64,000 nucleotides of DNA from Gautieria morchelliformis (GCA_015179125.1 WHVA01000248.1:62001-126000); one strand, 5' to 3'. Counted from the stretch's first letter, positions 22,646 through 34,452 are shown. Notes: generated by a model from the sequence alone, not told the origin. Numbers and translations are program-made.

Positions 22646-22845
22646 GCTGGTGGAAGGATGCTGAATGGCTGGAGGTTCCAGTCATGGAGGCAAGGATGGA
22701 GGGAAGCAAGATTGCCCTTGGTGAGTTGCATCCTGATACCCTGAGGACCATGGGCAATCTTGTCTCAACCTATCAGAATCAGGGCCAGTGGAAGGACACT
22801 GAAGAGCTGGTTCAAGTTATGGAGTTAAGTAAGAGGTCTTGGTAA
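22646..22845 (+). pseudogene. NLR gene, 3' part: last TPR units
   Basis: The sequence after the gypsy target duplication reads WWKDAEWLEVPVMEARM..., then ALGELHPDTLRTMGNLVSTYQNQGQWKDTEELVQVMELSKRSW, ending at TAA. It is the continuation of the 42-residue TPR array interrupted at 11757, more diverged than the upstream units as array ends usually are. Its orientation and register show that it belongs to the same gene. Confidence 0.85.
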
Positions 22846-24038
22846 GCAGCATTCCAGAACACTGAGTTAGCTATTTGTAATCTATAATCTATATCCTAAA
22901 GTTGCATGTGGGGTTCTTGTGGGTTTTTACATAATTCTGACTTTATGCACGCATCGCAGGGATTACACTAAAACCTGAAGTCAGTTAAAAGCCAAAAATC
23001 AAAAAAAAAAAATACTTTCCATGAGCTCCCCCGCTTCCTCTGGCTTCTCCGTGTGCTTCCAAGCTCCTGAACCTCCCACCTGAGGCTTACCCCCAGCTTC
23101 CCATAACCTTGCCCAGCCTTCGGCACCTTGGCTTTAGCCACAGCCGACTCCAAAATTGGCCAATCATCTGGCGTTGCAATGTGCAATGGTATTTCTGGGT
23201 TGGCTGGTACGGTGTGTGAGTGTCGTCACCTCTGAAATTCAATGGGCAGGATTTCAATTGTCAAGATCAAATATTCATATTCACGATCCACATGTATTTA
23301 AGTGCCCTAGGAACGTAACTCAGCACATCATGTGACACAAAGTCGGAAGGAAACAGCAAGTCTACTCCTGACCATTGTCACCATAAGCTCTGCTTTAGAC
23401 AGAATGTCATCGACTCCATGTCCATGGCTCTCATGGTTTCATTAAAACTAACATCTAGCTGTTACAGCAAGCTGAAAGGCTGGAGGACATCCCGCTATTG
23501 ATGATGACCGGTAGTCAAACACCAATGTGTTGAACTTGGCCAATTCTTTGTGAGTATGGTGTGAGCAGTCCATCACACTCCACTTGAGCTAACGTTAACT
23601 CTTATCATGGGGGAAACAGTGAATACAAGTATGGTTGTAAAATTTTAGGCAATGGAGCGCTATTGTATTTGATACAATGGAGATTCTGTGTCTAGACTAG
23701 CTACCGCCTGCTTAACCTGAAGGGCCTGGTAATCTTTCTTTCTTTCACATAAATTTGTTTGAGCTAAAGTGCACTGGTTGTTTCAGCCATTATACATTGT
23801 TAGTGGAAACAATTAGTAAAGTTTTAACTGTATATCTATTGACGGTGAGTCTCACTAATGCATGTATTGTGCTGAGCATTGGCTCACTATGAATATCTCT
23901 CATCTCTTGGACAGATCATGGTTACTCTACGTGGTATAAAACTGGTCTGAGTGTGTCATTCTTTTCATTGTTTACAATGACTCACTGTCAAGGTTGTTCC
24001 AATAGGTTCCCTCACGTCTGAAACTGAATGTAAAGCAA
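22846..24038. other. Intergenic, no gene recognised
   Basis: AT-rich non-coding DNA. No LTR ends, long frames or tRNA folds that I can support. Confidence 0.5.
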
Positions 24039-26371
24039 TTGAAGTATATAATCATGTTGGAATCACCTTTGCTTTTACTCATATCCATACAGGTTCTTCC
24101 TCAGTGCCCCGGGTGTGGGGTGGTTTATCCCTTCCTGAAATCCAAGTTATATGGTAAATGCAATGAAGATGCCAAAAAGGGTAAGCCCAGCATATTACTG
24201 GCTGTATCTGCAACTGACTGCGCCATAGAGCCACAACTTTTCAACAGTGAGTCATTCTCTATCATTGTTAAATCTCTTCTCACAATATTGCATAGGCTGT
24301 GATGATGTGATGAACTATCTTCTCAAGCGAACTGCCGAACATGAGGGCTCTGCATCTGACCATTGTCTGAATAGACGATCACAGAACCCAAGCCTCAAGA
24401 AAGGTACTGAGATCCTCAAGAAAACTCAAGCCTTGAGGAAGCTTAGCAAGATGGACTCTATCAGCATTAAGCTAACAATTTGGTATTATTCAGCTATAAG
24501 GTCAAAGGGAGGTTGTAAGCCTCATCAAGTAGGTTTTTTTTTGGGCTGAAGTTTTGTGTAAGTTGCTCACAATTACAGTAAGATTCAAATACCAGCAGTA
24601 GTCAAAGGTTTCACTGCCACAACACTTGCCACTGAAGCGATAAATCAGCTTCTTGAACATGTGGAAAAGGTTTACGATAAGGCTGCAATTTCTGATAAGC
24701 CCACACCAAAACCATTCTTTTTGAGGTAAGTCTGTCTATCAATTCATGTGTTATCTAATACTGAATAGCTGTGTCTACATTTCTAGAGACAAAGTGGTTT
24801 TTGTCATTGCAAAAACTGTTCATGAGAGCAGTTACTTAGATGTCGATGAGCCTAACCTTTTTTGCACCATTCAACATTCAAGCCCTGCATGAAAAGCTGG
24901 AGAAGGATGGCTTGCTATTGGACAAAGGCATCAAGGGGAAATGTATCACGATGCAGCTGCGTCTCTATGAAGTAAAAGTTGATACTGTAGGTGATATTTA
25001 CTTATATTTTCTTGGCTAGTGATGCTGAATTTTTGAAGACTGATGAAGAAGATATTGAATGTGACTCAAGGCCTATACTGTCATTCCACACATGCTCAGT
25101 GGCTCATTCATCCAAGCGCAAGCTTTCATCTATATCATATGGTAAATGTTCTTAGTTTACACACAGTATTATACTAATTCTAGTAGAGGAACCCATCCCA
25201 TCAGCAAAATGCTATGTGAGTGCATATCGGCGCTGATCAGGTACAGATCTTGGGAATTCTAGTACACCTAAGATTGGATACGATGCATGTCCATTGTATT
25301 GCGAAACGTATGTTGTCAATGTGGAAGGGGAGGTCACAGAAAAGGAATATTCAGACAGCATAGATATCAAAACAATCTTGATTCCCAAGAACTGGCAAAA
25401 ATATGTTAATAAGGGTAAGAAAGAAGAAGGAGACCTTGGATATGGCTATGCAAAATTTGTATTTATGGTGAGCAATCTACCAATGTCCTATTCTATTTTA
25501 ACTGTCATGCAGGGGTGTGTTTTGAACTACAGTTTTGCTGTACTTCAGTTGAAGAATTTGAGCAGTGATAGCAAATATCTGAGTAAGTATGACCTCAAAT
25601 GTGAACTCAAGCTATTAGCACGGGGAAAGTTTTTCCTTGACTCATTCATACGACGTGCACAGCAGTATGGTGCCAAGAATATTCCAAGTACATGTATATG
25701 TTTTACTTGTAGCAGTACTTGACATCTATTTGAAGAGATGAAGTGGAATGCTGATGGTGCATTCCTGGGTATGCTGGTTGACAAACTGCCTGATCTCCCT
25801 GCAGAGCAACACTCAAACCAAAGTTTAATATGGAATGTATTTCTTGCTGTACCATTACTTGAACCTGGGGCCAGTGAACGTAAATTTTCAAGTAATAGAG
25901 ACACCAGTGGAAATAGTGATTATCTTGGGATCTGGATCAATGCATTTGCCCATCATACAGTTGTCGACAGCATGGGAGAGTATGTATTTGTAGACATTCA
26001 AGTGTGCATGTTATGAACACAGAATGGTATTTAACATATCATTAGGCTTTGTTTACTCAGAGAACCAGGTTGTTCTTTTTGACCCGCAAGCACACACGTA
26101 GGTAACTATTCTCCATTGAAACAAACTGCTGATTTGTTATACTAGATTTGATGGTTTTAGATTTGATGGTTTATCGGGCTTCTGGGACAAAGGTCGGTTA
26201 GGAATTCTGCAGTTTATCAAGGAACACAAATGCAACAAAATCTGTCACAAGTTGGGCCTCAATACAGAGGTTGTTGTTGTACCAGCACCACTTAATGATA
26301 TAGCTGTCCCTCAAATGGAGGAGTTACCGGCTATAAAGCCTTGGAATATTCACCGACAGTGGGAGCTTTAA
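24039..26371 (+). CDS. Alpha-kinase (MHCK/EF2K)-like protein, multi-intron, possibly decayed
   Basis: The exons are short and the borders only partly resolved. The N-terminal part has a Cys motif (VLPQCPGCGVVYPFLKSKLYGKC, 24092 on) seen in Agaricomycete alpha-kinase proteins. The kinase domain follows: KCELKLLARGKFFLDSF (25600), NVFLAVPLLEPGASERKFS (25835-25890), AFAHHTVVDSMGEYVFVDIQ (25949 on) and, after an intron, VVLFDPQAHT (26065). After another intron comes SGFWDKG, then QFIKEHKCNKICHKLGL (26175-26260). The F-DPQ-HT and HxCNxxCxxLGL blocks are the alpha-kinase metal- and zinc-binding signatures. Stop TAA at 26369-26371. The region 24870-25260 is hard to connect in one frame, so it may be a pseudogene. 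Predicted activity is Ser/Thr phosphorylation; the substrate is unknown. Confidence 0.62.
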
Positions 26372-26519
26372 AATTACAATGGCATAGTTTCTTCATTGCT
26401 AGTTTACTGTGGTTCCTTTAATCACCTGTCGTTGAAGATTTAATTACTACATGTTCTGCCTGTCTTCATTCTGAATGGCCAAAAATAAATGTTTTTTGAA
26501 TTAGGGATGCATCAGTGGC

Positions 26520-26850
26520 AACATACCTTGAAGACAACCCATAAATTTTGCATTGTGAGTCTCTCAACACCCAGTGAATGAAAAACCTCAGCTGCACATG
26601 AAGCATACTCTTTGCTCATAAACTGAATAAGTTCCTTACCACCGATAGCTTTCACCAACCCTTGTGCCACTAGTTTGTCAATGGGCTGAAGATGATTCTC
26701 ACCGCCATATTGGTCAGGTAATGCATATGCAATGTTAGAGGAAACACCTGATGGTAAAACTTTCCCATTGACCTTTCACACAACATGATTGTTGAACCAA
26801 TCTTGAAGCTCATCTAATTCCTTTTGAATCATTGTACAGTGTGAGGTACT
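26520..26850 (-). pseudogene. Short integrase-like remnant
   Basis: The minus strand carries about 100 codons with one TGA: ELQDWFNNHVV, stop, then KVLPSGVSSNIAYALPDQYGGENH, and further KAIGGKELIQFMSKEY. The W-NNH...PSGV pattern resembles the C-terminal part of an integrase-core protein family common in mushroom genomes. I place it from memory of the family only. Confidence 0.35.
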
Positions 26851-26879
26851 TGAAACCGACCACTCGGTCGTAGGTGTGA

Positions 26880-28172
26880 TGTGGATTGTATCTAGCCCTT
26901 GGATAATTAACTCTGATTGAGCTTAGCTAGACCTGTATCTGATTACTTTTTCAAAATTCCAAAGATGTTGGAGTTTGTTGTTAGCTGAGTTAGCACCGGT
27001 CACTGGCGGTTGCTGAGTGACATCACTGTGTTGCTCCTGCAGCACATAATAATAGTGTAAAATATATATCAGTTGTTCTAAAAAATATTTAGACAGGATT
27101 GTCTAATATTCCAAGGCTCATCATGACACTAGGCCCACATTGGCAGTGGGATCTGAATTTTTTGTTGTGACAAACGCAATTATTTCACCCCAAATCATTT
27201 ATATATAAAAGGAAACTAATAAAGAAAGAAAAGAAAATCAAAAGAAAAATCAAAAGAAACAAAAATTATATTCATGATAGACGTCGGCGCAGACGACGAT
27301 CACACGAAATTTATGTCATGCTATATTACTCACAAATCGGGTGATATACAGGAGTTCGAGCGTCGACCACGTGCGGTCGATCAGGGATGGCGCGCCTATC
27401 GGGTGATGGCATCGGCCATGACGTCGACAGGCGCCAGGCCATAGGCACCGAGGGGTGCGGGCACCAAACGCCGCAGAAAATAATAGACTGCGCAGGGGTA
27501 TGAGATACTGTGGAGCGACCTGAGAAAGTCACCTGCAGTATACATATTCAATCAGCTGCCCCACAGAAAGGGCACAGAGACAGCGGCCCCATCTCCAAGA
27601 CCAGCATATATGCTGGGCAGGGTAGACTCAGATCCATTTTTCTATTCTAATATCATGACACGTCTGACTGATTACTATCTTAACATCATGTGGACAGGGG
27701 CTTTGTATACTAGGTACAGATCTCTATTTCAAGGCCCAGACAATCCTAACACCATCCCCATCACCCCATGACCTTATGACTATAAATTAGTCATCCCTTA
27801 GTTACAAAGTAGTTTTTCGACCCATCCATCCAATATCTTGAACACTAGTAGTTACTATCAATATAGTATAAATAGCTAGTACACATGTATGAACGAGATC
27901 ATCCAGAATCGATTATTCTGCCTCCTGAAATTGCTGTAGTCTTGTTTGATAGCTACAGAGCTCAGATCTTGATAGTTTATTCCAAATCTTCGTTGAGAGT
28001 CTACTATCACTGTTTACTCTATACTACCTTAAAAGCGAACGCTTTTGACTTGACTATCCCTTGGATCGATGCCGTTCTTCTGTCGACGCGGTCACGTGAC
28101 CCTCATTCATCAGTGCTGGACGCGCCTCGAAAGGCTTAGTCAGCGCACAGAAGAAGGACGAACACAGTGGTT
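26880..28172. other. Intergenic, no gene recognised
   Basis: It holds an A-rich purine tract (27215-27275, repeated aaagaaa/tcaaaagaaa), a perfect 12-bp palindrome ggtcacgtgacc near 28090, and short frames on both strands without family resemblance. Confidence 0.45.
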
Positions 28173-31080
28173 TCAATCACTGAGCAATAGAATTCCACTT
28201 GTTAAAGGCACTAATTGATATCTTAATCTAAAATTTTTCACTGCAAACTCAGCTTGCTTGGCATTTAAACCATGCCTGGATTACTAATTAATAGAGTAAA
28301 AAGGCTTTAGTGTGACCTCACCTATGATATGCATCCATATATTGCCATGACTTGCGGAAAAAGGCTCTTATTGTTTTTGTTGGGCATGAATTAAGGATCT
28401 CTGGAACAAGGCATTTAGCTGTTGGAAATGTTCCATCAGATGCAGCACTCAAACCTTTATAAAAGAATAAATGATTCATGTATCTGAAGGAATGAATTGC
28501 TAGTTGCTCATGAGTTTTAGTCCACCCCCAGTACATTTCAATAGGATTGAGCTCATGGTGAAATTTCGGAAGGAAATAACACTTGTGGCTAGCCTGCTCA
28601 ATGAGAACCTGCAGGAGAGGTTTTTCTGCACGGAAGTCTGCCTGGGATGTGAGACATTTTCACATGCAGCAAGTGGTAGAGCTGGGAGCCTGTAGAACAT
28701 CCTCTGCTGTTCCATCTGGCTCATCACCACCTGCCATGGCAGCTTGTGCTTCACACAGAAGTTTTTCCTGCATCTTGCGTGAAGACTTACAAAAAAGGCA
28801 TTCTCCTGGTACTTTCCCATTATTTGCTCCTTTGAGAATATCAATGAGGCCTCGCTCCTCAAGTACAATGTGCATTCCTTTGGGTTGACCATGGTATTTG
28901 TAATTTGGGTCAGTTTCCATGAGATTGGGGTCAAAGATCATGCTCTGGGGTTTCCCCCAAAGTCCAGCATGCGGATTGTCTTCAGGAATCCATGTGTCAT
29001 GCATGTGGTGCTGTTTTCCACCAGGACCAACATTCATCTCCTTTGTATCGAGTGCATCCTTCACAAATGTACCATGAGCTGAAGACTGGTCAAAAAGAAA
29101 TCCCCTGACTGCATTTGGGAACATTCTTTCGAAAATTGGAATGGTTCTTTTGAGCTGCATTGATAATGAGCAACAAAATATAGCATATGTGATGAAAATA
29201 TAAAGTACCTGAGCAATTAACTGCTCCATGTTCCACCATCCTTCATTATTTTTCCCTGGATAGATTATTTCTTGTGCATCTGTATATGTAAGCTGCTCAT
29301 GCTTTGGAAGTGCTGCATTCCCCTGCAGCTGTGCCTTGGAAAGTGTGAGCCAGCCAGTGTCTTCAACAATAAAGTCTGATATATGTATTGCACAGCCTTG
29401 GCCCTTCTTGCGCAGAGGCATCTTCCCATCTCTGACCCATACCCTCTGCCGCAGCTCGTTTGAGTGTACAATTGACTCATCATGTGAAATTGGAATGTGC
29501 AATTTCTTGCCAGGTCCTAAATTAGGGTCAACTGGTTCAAGATCTTCGTCTGTATAGATGTGCTGTAACCTACAATTCTGTGTGAGTGGGAGATCATGCA
29601 CAGGAATTATTACCAACTGCTCATTTTGCACAAACTTAGCAAGAAATTCTCTCCAATATGCCACCACATCTGGACGCTTATGCCCATCAACATACATGCC
29701 CTTTGTGACCTCTTTCATTGCGTAACCTAGCTTCACGAGCCATCTTCTGGCACACCCTTCTGATATTGTTTTCCCACCAAGATAGAGGCGCAAGCCAGGA
29801 ATGATGATGTCATTGACTTGTTTCATGAGCTTCAGGGGTGTTATCTTAATTTCTGAATATAAATGACCTTCAGCAAGATAAATTAAACCAAAACAATCAC
29901 CTCTCCATCTGCAAGCACTGTTAGATAATGGCGGACTGTCTGTCCAACATTCTCATTATTTAAGAGAGACAGGTGTGCATGATGTTTGCTGGAATTTATG
30001 TGCGGCAGCATGCCAAACTGACCAATATATTCATGAAGGGTGTGAATCTTGCGTGCAAAACATGGCCCCTTTCCGATTGAGACTGCCACCATGTAACTGG
30101 CCCACATAATTGGATTCTTGATCTTTGGATGAACTTTGAACCTCTCTCGGAGTTCAATAAACCACTTTATTGCTTGGAGATGCATGAGTGCTGAAAAGCT
30201 TTTATATTTCTTAGCCTCTGCAATGAGTCCCCACACTCTGTCAATCACTGAGACAACTCTCGAGTCATCTTCCTCATCAGCGGTGGGATTCAGCCATGTC
30301 GCAGCATCACTGCAAGTCGGATCTGCAGTGGCAGCACATGGGTCCGACTCTTCAAATTCTGGTTCCAAATTTGACCACAGGAGTCCTGGGGCTGAGTATT
30401 CAGAAGCTGGTGAATTATTTTCAGCTGTGAGTTTCTCGTCCTCTTCAATCAACAAAGGATGAGCCGTGGTGCCAGGTACCGCTTCTGATTCAGGACTGGG
30501 TGCATGGGTCTCCTGTGGCATTCCAAAAAAGGAGTCAATTTTTGCACTGCCCTCTGCAGCCTTTCGAAGGACCTTCTGTTTTTCAAAAAAAGAAGATCTA
30601 CCTGCACCACTATATCTAGGCCAGTTTTTTTGAGAGGTGTTTTCTGGTTATGCTTAAAGGTACTTTCCTGTAAAGAATTTATCAATTATATGTTGAGAAA
30701 CACCTTAGAAACTTACCAGACTGAGTGTTTTGGACCAGAATTCACGTGCAGCTTGAACTGCACGAGTGGCATACTCGTCAATAGTCAGGCTTCCCAGAGT
30801 CATCATCCCGCTCCTTTCTTCTGCCAGGCTGAACCTGAGCAATGCTCTCCTCAGTCTCACTGTCATCTGAGACCTCCTCAACTTCATTCAGCACGTCCAG
30901 AAGGCTAAATGACCAGTCCGTGCCATCTTCATTAATATTGTCTGCATCACTTACTTCCGGAATGATATCTGGGTCAGCGAAGATCTCTAAATCATCTTCA
31001 ATCAGTCCAGGGTCAAAGCATTTAGAGCCTGAAGCTAGGCCTGTCTGGCTCTTTTGGTCAGGGGAGGCATGGCAGCAAGT
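28173..31080 (-). pseudogene. DDE-superfamily transposase (IS630/Tc1/mariner-like fungal family), one stop codon
   Basis: This multi-exon minus-strand gene belongs to a transposase family widespread in Agaricomycetes. The N-terminal part (31080-30520) is acidic and Ser/Asp-rich. Then come LQAIKWFIELRERFKVHPK (30170), an HTH-like LVKLGYAMKEVTKGMYVDGH (29730), first acid ISHDESIVHSNE (29480), second FLFDQSSAHG (29090), and PKFHHELNPIEMYWGW followed by SDGTFPTAK and FFRKSWQYMDAY (28590-28330). The last exon reads GLNAKQAEFAVKNF and stops at 28173-28175. A 54-bp in-frame intron interrupts ...EQLIAQ/LKRTIPIF. One TGA (28660-28662) lies where relatives have Arg (TTCCM-stop-KCL), otherwise the frame is good. 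I found no clear terminal inverted repeats. Confidence 0.82.
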
Positions 31081-31386
31081 TTTGTGAGGTGAAAATTTTT
31101 TGATCTGAATTTGGACTGGTCATGTGACTGGACAATTTTCGGTTTGTTTTTTTTTTTTGAAATTATGCTCATTTCACCCAGTTTCCTTCTAAATTTTAAA
31201 TTTGGGGACCTGTGGTGCAATTTGGCGCTGTCAGCAGACTTGCTGCCTTTTAGCATCTTACACTGTAGGCCACAGCCATTGGACCAGTTCACTTGAAACC
31301 TAATAGTACACCAATTAAGAGATAGAATAATTGATGACGAACTAGTGGTTTGGATTTGAGGGATTGTATATGCCATCGCCAGCCTC
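31081..31386. other. 5' flank of the transposase gene
   Basis: Non-coding sequence with a T-rich run (31140-31158). Nothing else recognised. Confidence 0.4.
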
Positions 31387-31920
31387 TGTAAGAACCCGGC
31401 CTTTGGCCGGTTACTTACCGGTAAAACCTTCTTCCGAGCCCGAGCCGTGTGATATTCGTGCCCGAGTACATATGATCCATATCCGCGCCCGAGCCCGAGC
31501 CCGAGCTTGAGTTCATATCCGACCTTGATCCCATGCCCGTATCCCCTTAGTTACTGATTCCGCTCCATCATGCATCATTCGTATATTACCTCGCCCTGAC
31601 CTCGGTCTCCTGACCTCGCCCTGACCTCCACTAATATGTTCGCCCCTGACTCACACCCTCGCCCGTATATAACCCCCTTGTATGCATTCCTACTCCTCAG
31701 TCTGAAAATCAACTATCGTATCCCTTCGATCCCTAGCTAGGCTTAAGCCAAACCTTGCCTCTTATTCGTTTGCCTCCGAAGTTGGGACTCGTGCGTAGGG
31801 TCGGCGCAGCACATAAGCTGAAGCCAAGTCCCTCTCCGACTTCCCCATCCAAACCTCGCCCCGTAACCTCGGACCTTGCCTCGGGTTTCGTTCCCGACCT
31901 CGGTCAACCTTACGACGGAT
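31387..31920 (+). repeat. Truncated LTR, same family as the solo LTR at 46644-47194
   Basis: It begins TGTAAGAACCCGGCCTTTGG and follows the reverse complement of 46644-47194 closely up to cttacgacggat, lacking only the last dozen bases. There it joins a copia gag fragment on the opposite strand. With one end lost, no target duplication can be read. Confidence 0.85.
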
Positions 31921-32901
31921 GGTCCTTGACCTTCTTTACCACCTCCTTTGGCCCAGCAATTTTCGATAGTATGTCCAGGCTTTTTGCAGTTACTGCATGT
32001 ATGCGTCTTCTGCCCCTTTTGGTCCTTCTTGGTAGACGAACCAATAAACACCTGCTCTTCTTGCGGGAGTGTTTTCTTCCTGTCATATTGAGCCTTTAGT
32101 GTTAGGTTTTCGGTGCGGACCTCGAGAGATGACAATAATCGCGTTTGTCTGAGCTCTGTCAAACGTGTAAGGAATCTAACTACGGTGACCCGACTTAAAT
32201 ATCCTTGTGACCAAGCTTACTAATATGCTAGTAGCTTCTAGCGCTCGCCATACTCCAACATTTAGTACCTTAATAATGTCATCAGGGACTAAAGGTCTCC
32301 CGCATTCTTCAAGCGAAGTGGTGAGGGCATTCATGACAGCCTCATAGGATGGTGGAAGTGATGCAAGGATGATGTCCATGAATTCTTCTTCAGAAACCCT
32401 GGCTCCCATCTCATTAAGACAAGCATATAGGTCTTGGGCCTTGTCCAAGTGATCTCTCAAGTCTCCATCCTCAGGACATCTCATACTGTGGAGTTGTCTC
32501 TGCAGGCTGGTGAGGACCATCTTGGGCTTTTTGGTCATTTCATTGACCAATGCATCCCAAGTCTCTTTTGCTGTCTTTTGCTTCTGTAGCATCAGAGCTA
32601 GTGACTCTGACACTGAGACGATGATTTGGGTCTTGGCTTGTCCTTCTCTAGCAAGATATCTCTCCAGCTTCTCCTCAGCCTTATCCATCTGAGTTGCCTC
32701 AGCTTCTGTAAGAATATGGCCTGGGGGCATGACTGGAGGATCAGGAGGTTGAGTGACTCTCCCTTCTACATGCTTGAGTAGATTTTTGGACTCGAAATAG
32801 CTGATGAGAGTGGCTCACCACAATGGCCAATTACTTCCATCTGTAGCCAGCTTCTCAACACCCAAAAGCTTCTGTGAAGTGTCTCCGGGGCCCATAACCC
32901 T
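31921..32901 (-). pseudogene. Copia Gag fragment
   Basis: On the minus strand, directly after a primer-binding-site-like GGGTTATGGGCCC (32905-32890), the frame reads DTSQKLLGVEKLATDGSNWPLW, then a TGA (32815-32817), then ATLISYFESKNLLKHVEG. It continues through MDIILASLPPSYEAVMNAL to zinc knuckle CSNCKKPGHTIENC near 32000, with a frame change near 32170. NW.LWRATL is the usual copia Gag motif, so the TGA replaces an Arg codon. Everything downstream is lost at the LTR junction at 31920. Confidence 0.8.
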
Positions 32902-33035
32902 GTAGAGGACAGGAATTATAGGCAGTAGGACTGGACTTGTTGCTCAAAAGAATAGACTAGAAATTAATTCACTCTCTCAGTGAATTTAGTGGTCACTGAG
33001 AGAGGGGGGAAATGTGTCTTACTGTGCATATACTA
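32902..33035 (-). repeat. Copia LTR piece next to the Gag fragment
   Basis: Its inner end is fixed by the primer-binding site, on the minus strand ...CTCTACA/GGGTTATGGG. The outer end is uncertain. The piece holds a perfect inverted repeat, ctctctcagtga/tcactgagagag, near 32972-33004. Confidence 0.5.
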
Positions 33036-33801
33036 CCACCCAGCCCTTTAGCACCCATGGCAGCGCGCGTCAAAATGATTATGTAAGGGTGCTGGGTGAA
33101 AAGAAGGAAAAAAAAAATCGAAATAGAAGTACAAATCTTTGGTAGAAATTTTCGGAAAAATTCTGAAAAATAAAGTGATCATAGTAGAACAGTTTGAAAA
33201 CAAATTGGAAAGAAATACGAATGGTGGAATGTATTTGGCTTGATTTTGGTGCAGGAGCATAAATGCACCCAACACTTGTTCCACCTAGATTGCTGACATG
33301 CTCCCATTGAAAACAGCACCCAGTACCAAACGAACCAAATCAACAACACGTGCATAACAGATCAAGTCCGCTTCGGCTTCCTCAAAGGCTAAATCCATGA
33401 CGCATGCGAAAAATAAATTGCGCAAGGCAATGGTTGAAGAGGTCAAGGTTGAGGATAGCCCACGAAATGTATCAATGTGCAATTGTGCCGCATTTCCCGA
33501 TCCTCCCACTCCCACTGAAACAATGACGAGTAGTATGGAACAGAGAAAAAAGGTATGACCCTTGATACCTCACCCCACTAGTGCACAGCAGCATTACATC
33601 ATTAACATACAATTATTAGACCTTGTATCTAAATTTACCATGCTCAAATAGATCCATCAACCGTAATACAGATGGTACGGTACCTGTACCGTACCATCAG
33701 AGGGGGTGAGGTATTTATTATATGGACAGTATATGGCCTGCCGTATCTGTAAACTTACTGTGGATTATACGGCCCTAGCCGTAATACAGACGGTGTGCAG
33801 C
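33036..33801. other. Intergenic with a long perfect palindrome
   Basis: No gene recognised. It contains the 28-bp inverted repeat at 33671-33698 and two copies of ccgtaatacaga (33661 and 33779). Confidence 0.5.
33671..33698. repeat. Perfect inverted repeat, 13-bp arms
   Basis: GATGGTACGGTAC, then CT, then GTACCGTACCATC. The arms are exact and only 2 bp apart, so it could form a cruciform or a dimeric binding site. Confidence 0.9.
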
Positions 33802-34452
33802 TGTTATGACCATGCAGTTCCGACTTCCGACACTCAGTTCCGCTCACATTCCAACCCTCCAATAGTCCCGATATTCTGCCCATTGTTTTATTCCCTTGTT
33901 CTTTCAACTCTATTACTCGGACCCACCGGACTCGCCTCTCAGCATAGCAAGACCATATTTCCGGCCCTCCCTGTAGTTTTGCTGTCAGATATGTTTTCCA
34001 ACCCCTTGTTCTTTTGCCATTGTTTTACCCTACCCTGAACCTCCCCTTGTTCCCAATTAGTTAGTTACCCCATATGTCTATCCGACTTCCGCTCTCTCCG
34101 GAATTCGCTTAGTACTACCCCATTACATGTTGTCTCAGCTCTTTGTATAAAAGCCTCTCATGTATGTCTGTTATTCTGCAATCAGATAATTGCCTTCGAT
34201 ACGTGATTTCCTTCACTCTATCTCCTGTTCTTAGCACAGCGAGTTTTGCAAGACCTCTGCCTCTTCGCCTTCTGCCTTCCACCTTCTGACTCTGTTTCCG
34301 ACTCAAGTTCCAACTTCTGTTTAGTTCGATACTTTCTGACTTCCAACTCACGATCCGAAATACTTAGGACAATAGTTCATTGGGGGTGCAACATATAAGT
34401 TGAAGCCATTGTCCTTTACAGTTCCAACTTGCGGAAATCTCGATATGTAACA
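33802..34452. repeat. Solo LTR (651 bp), gypsy-like
   Basis: The ends are TGTTATGACC...CGATATGTAACA. It is flanked by a perfect 5-bp duplication gcagc (33797-33801 and 34453-34457). No internal domain is present, so it is the product of LTR-LTR recombination. Confidence 0.88.

Noticed and set aside
31743-32162. 139-residue frame with a zinc knuckle
   Set aside because: It is a fusion of copia Gag with an LTR across a deletion junction.
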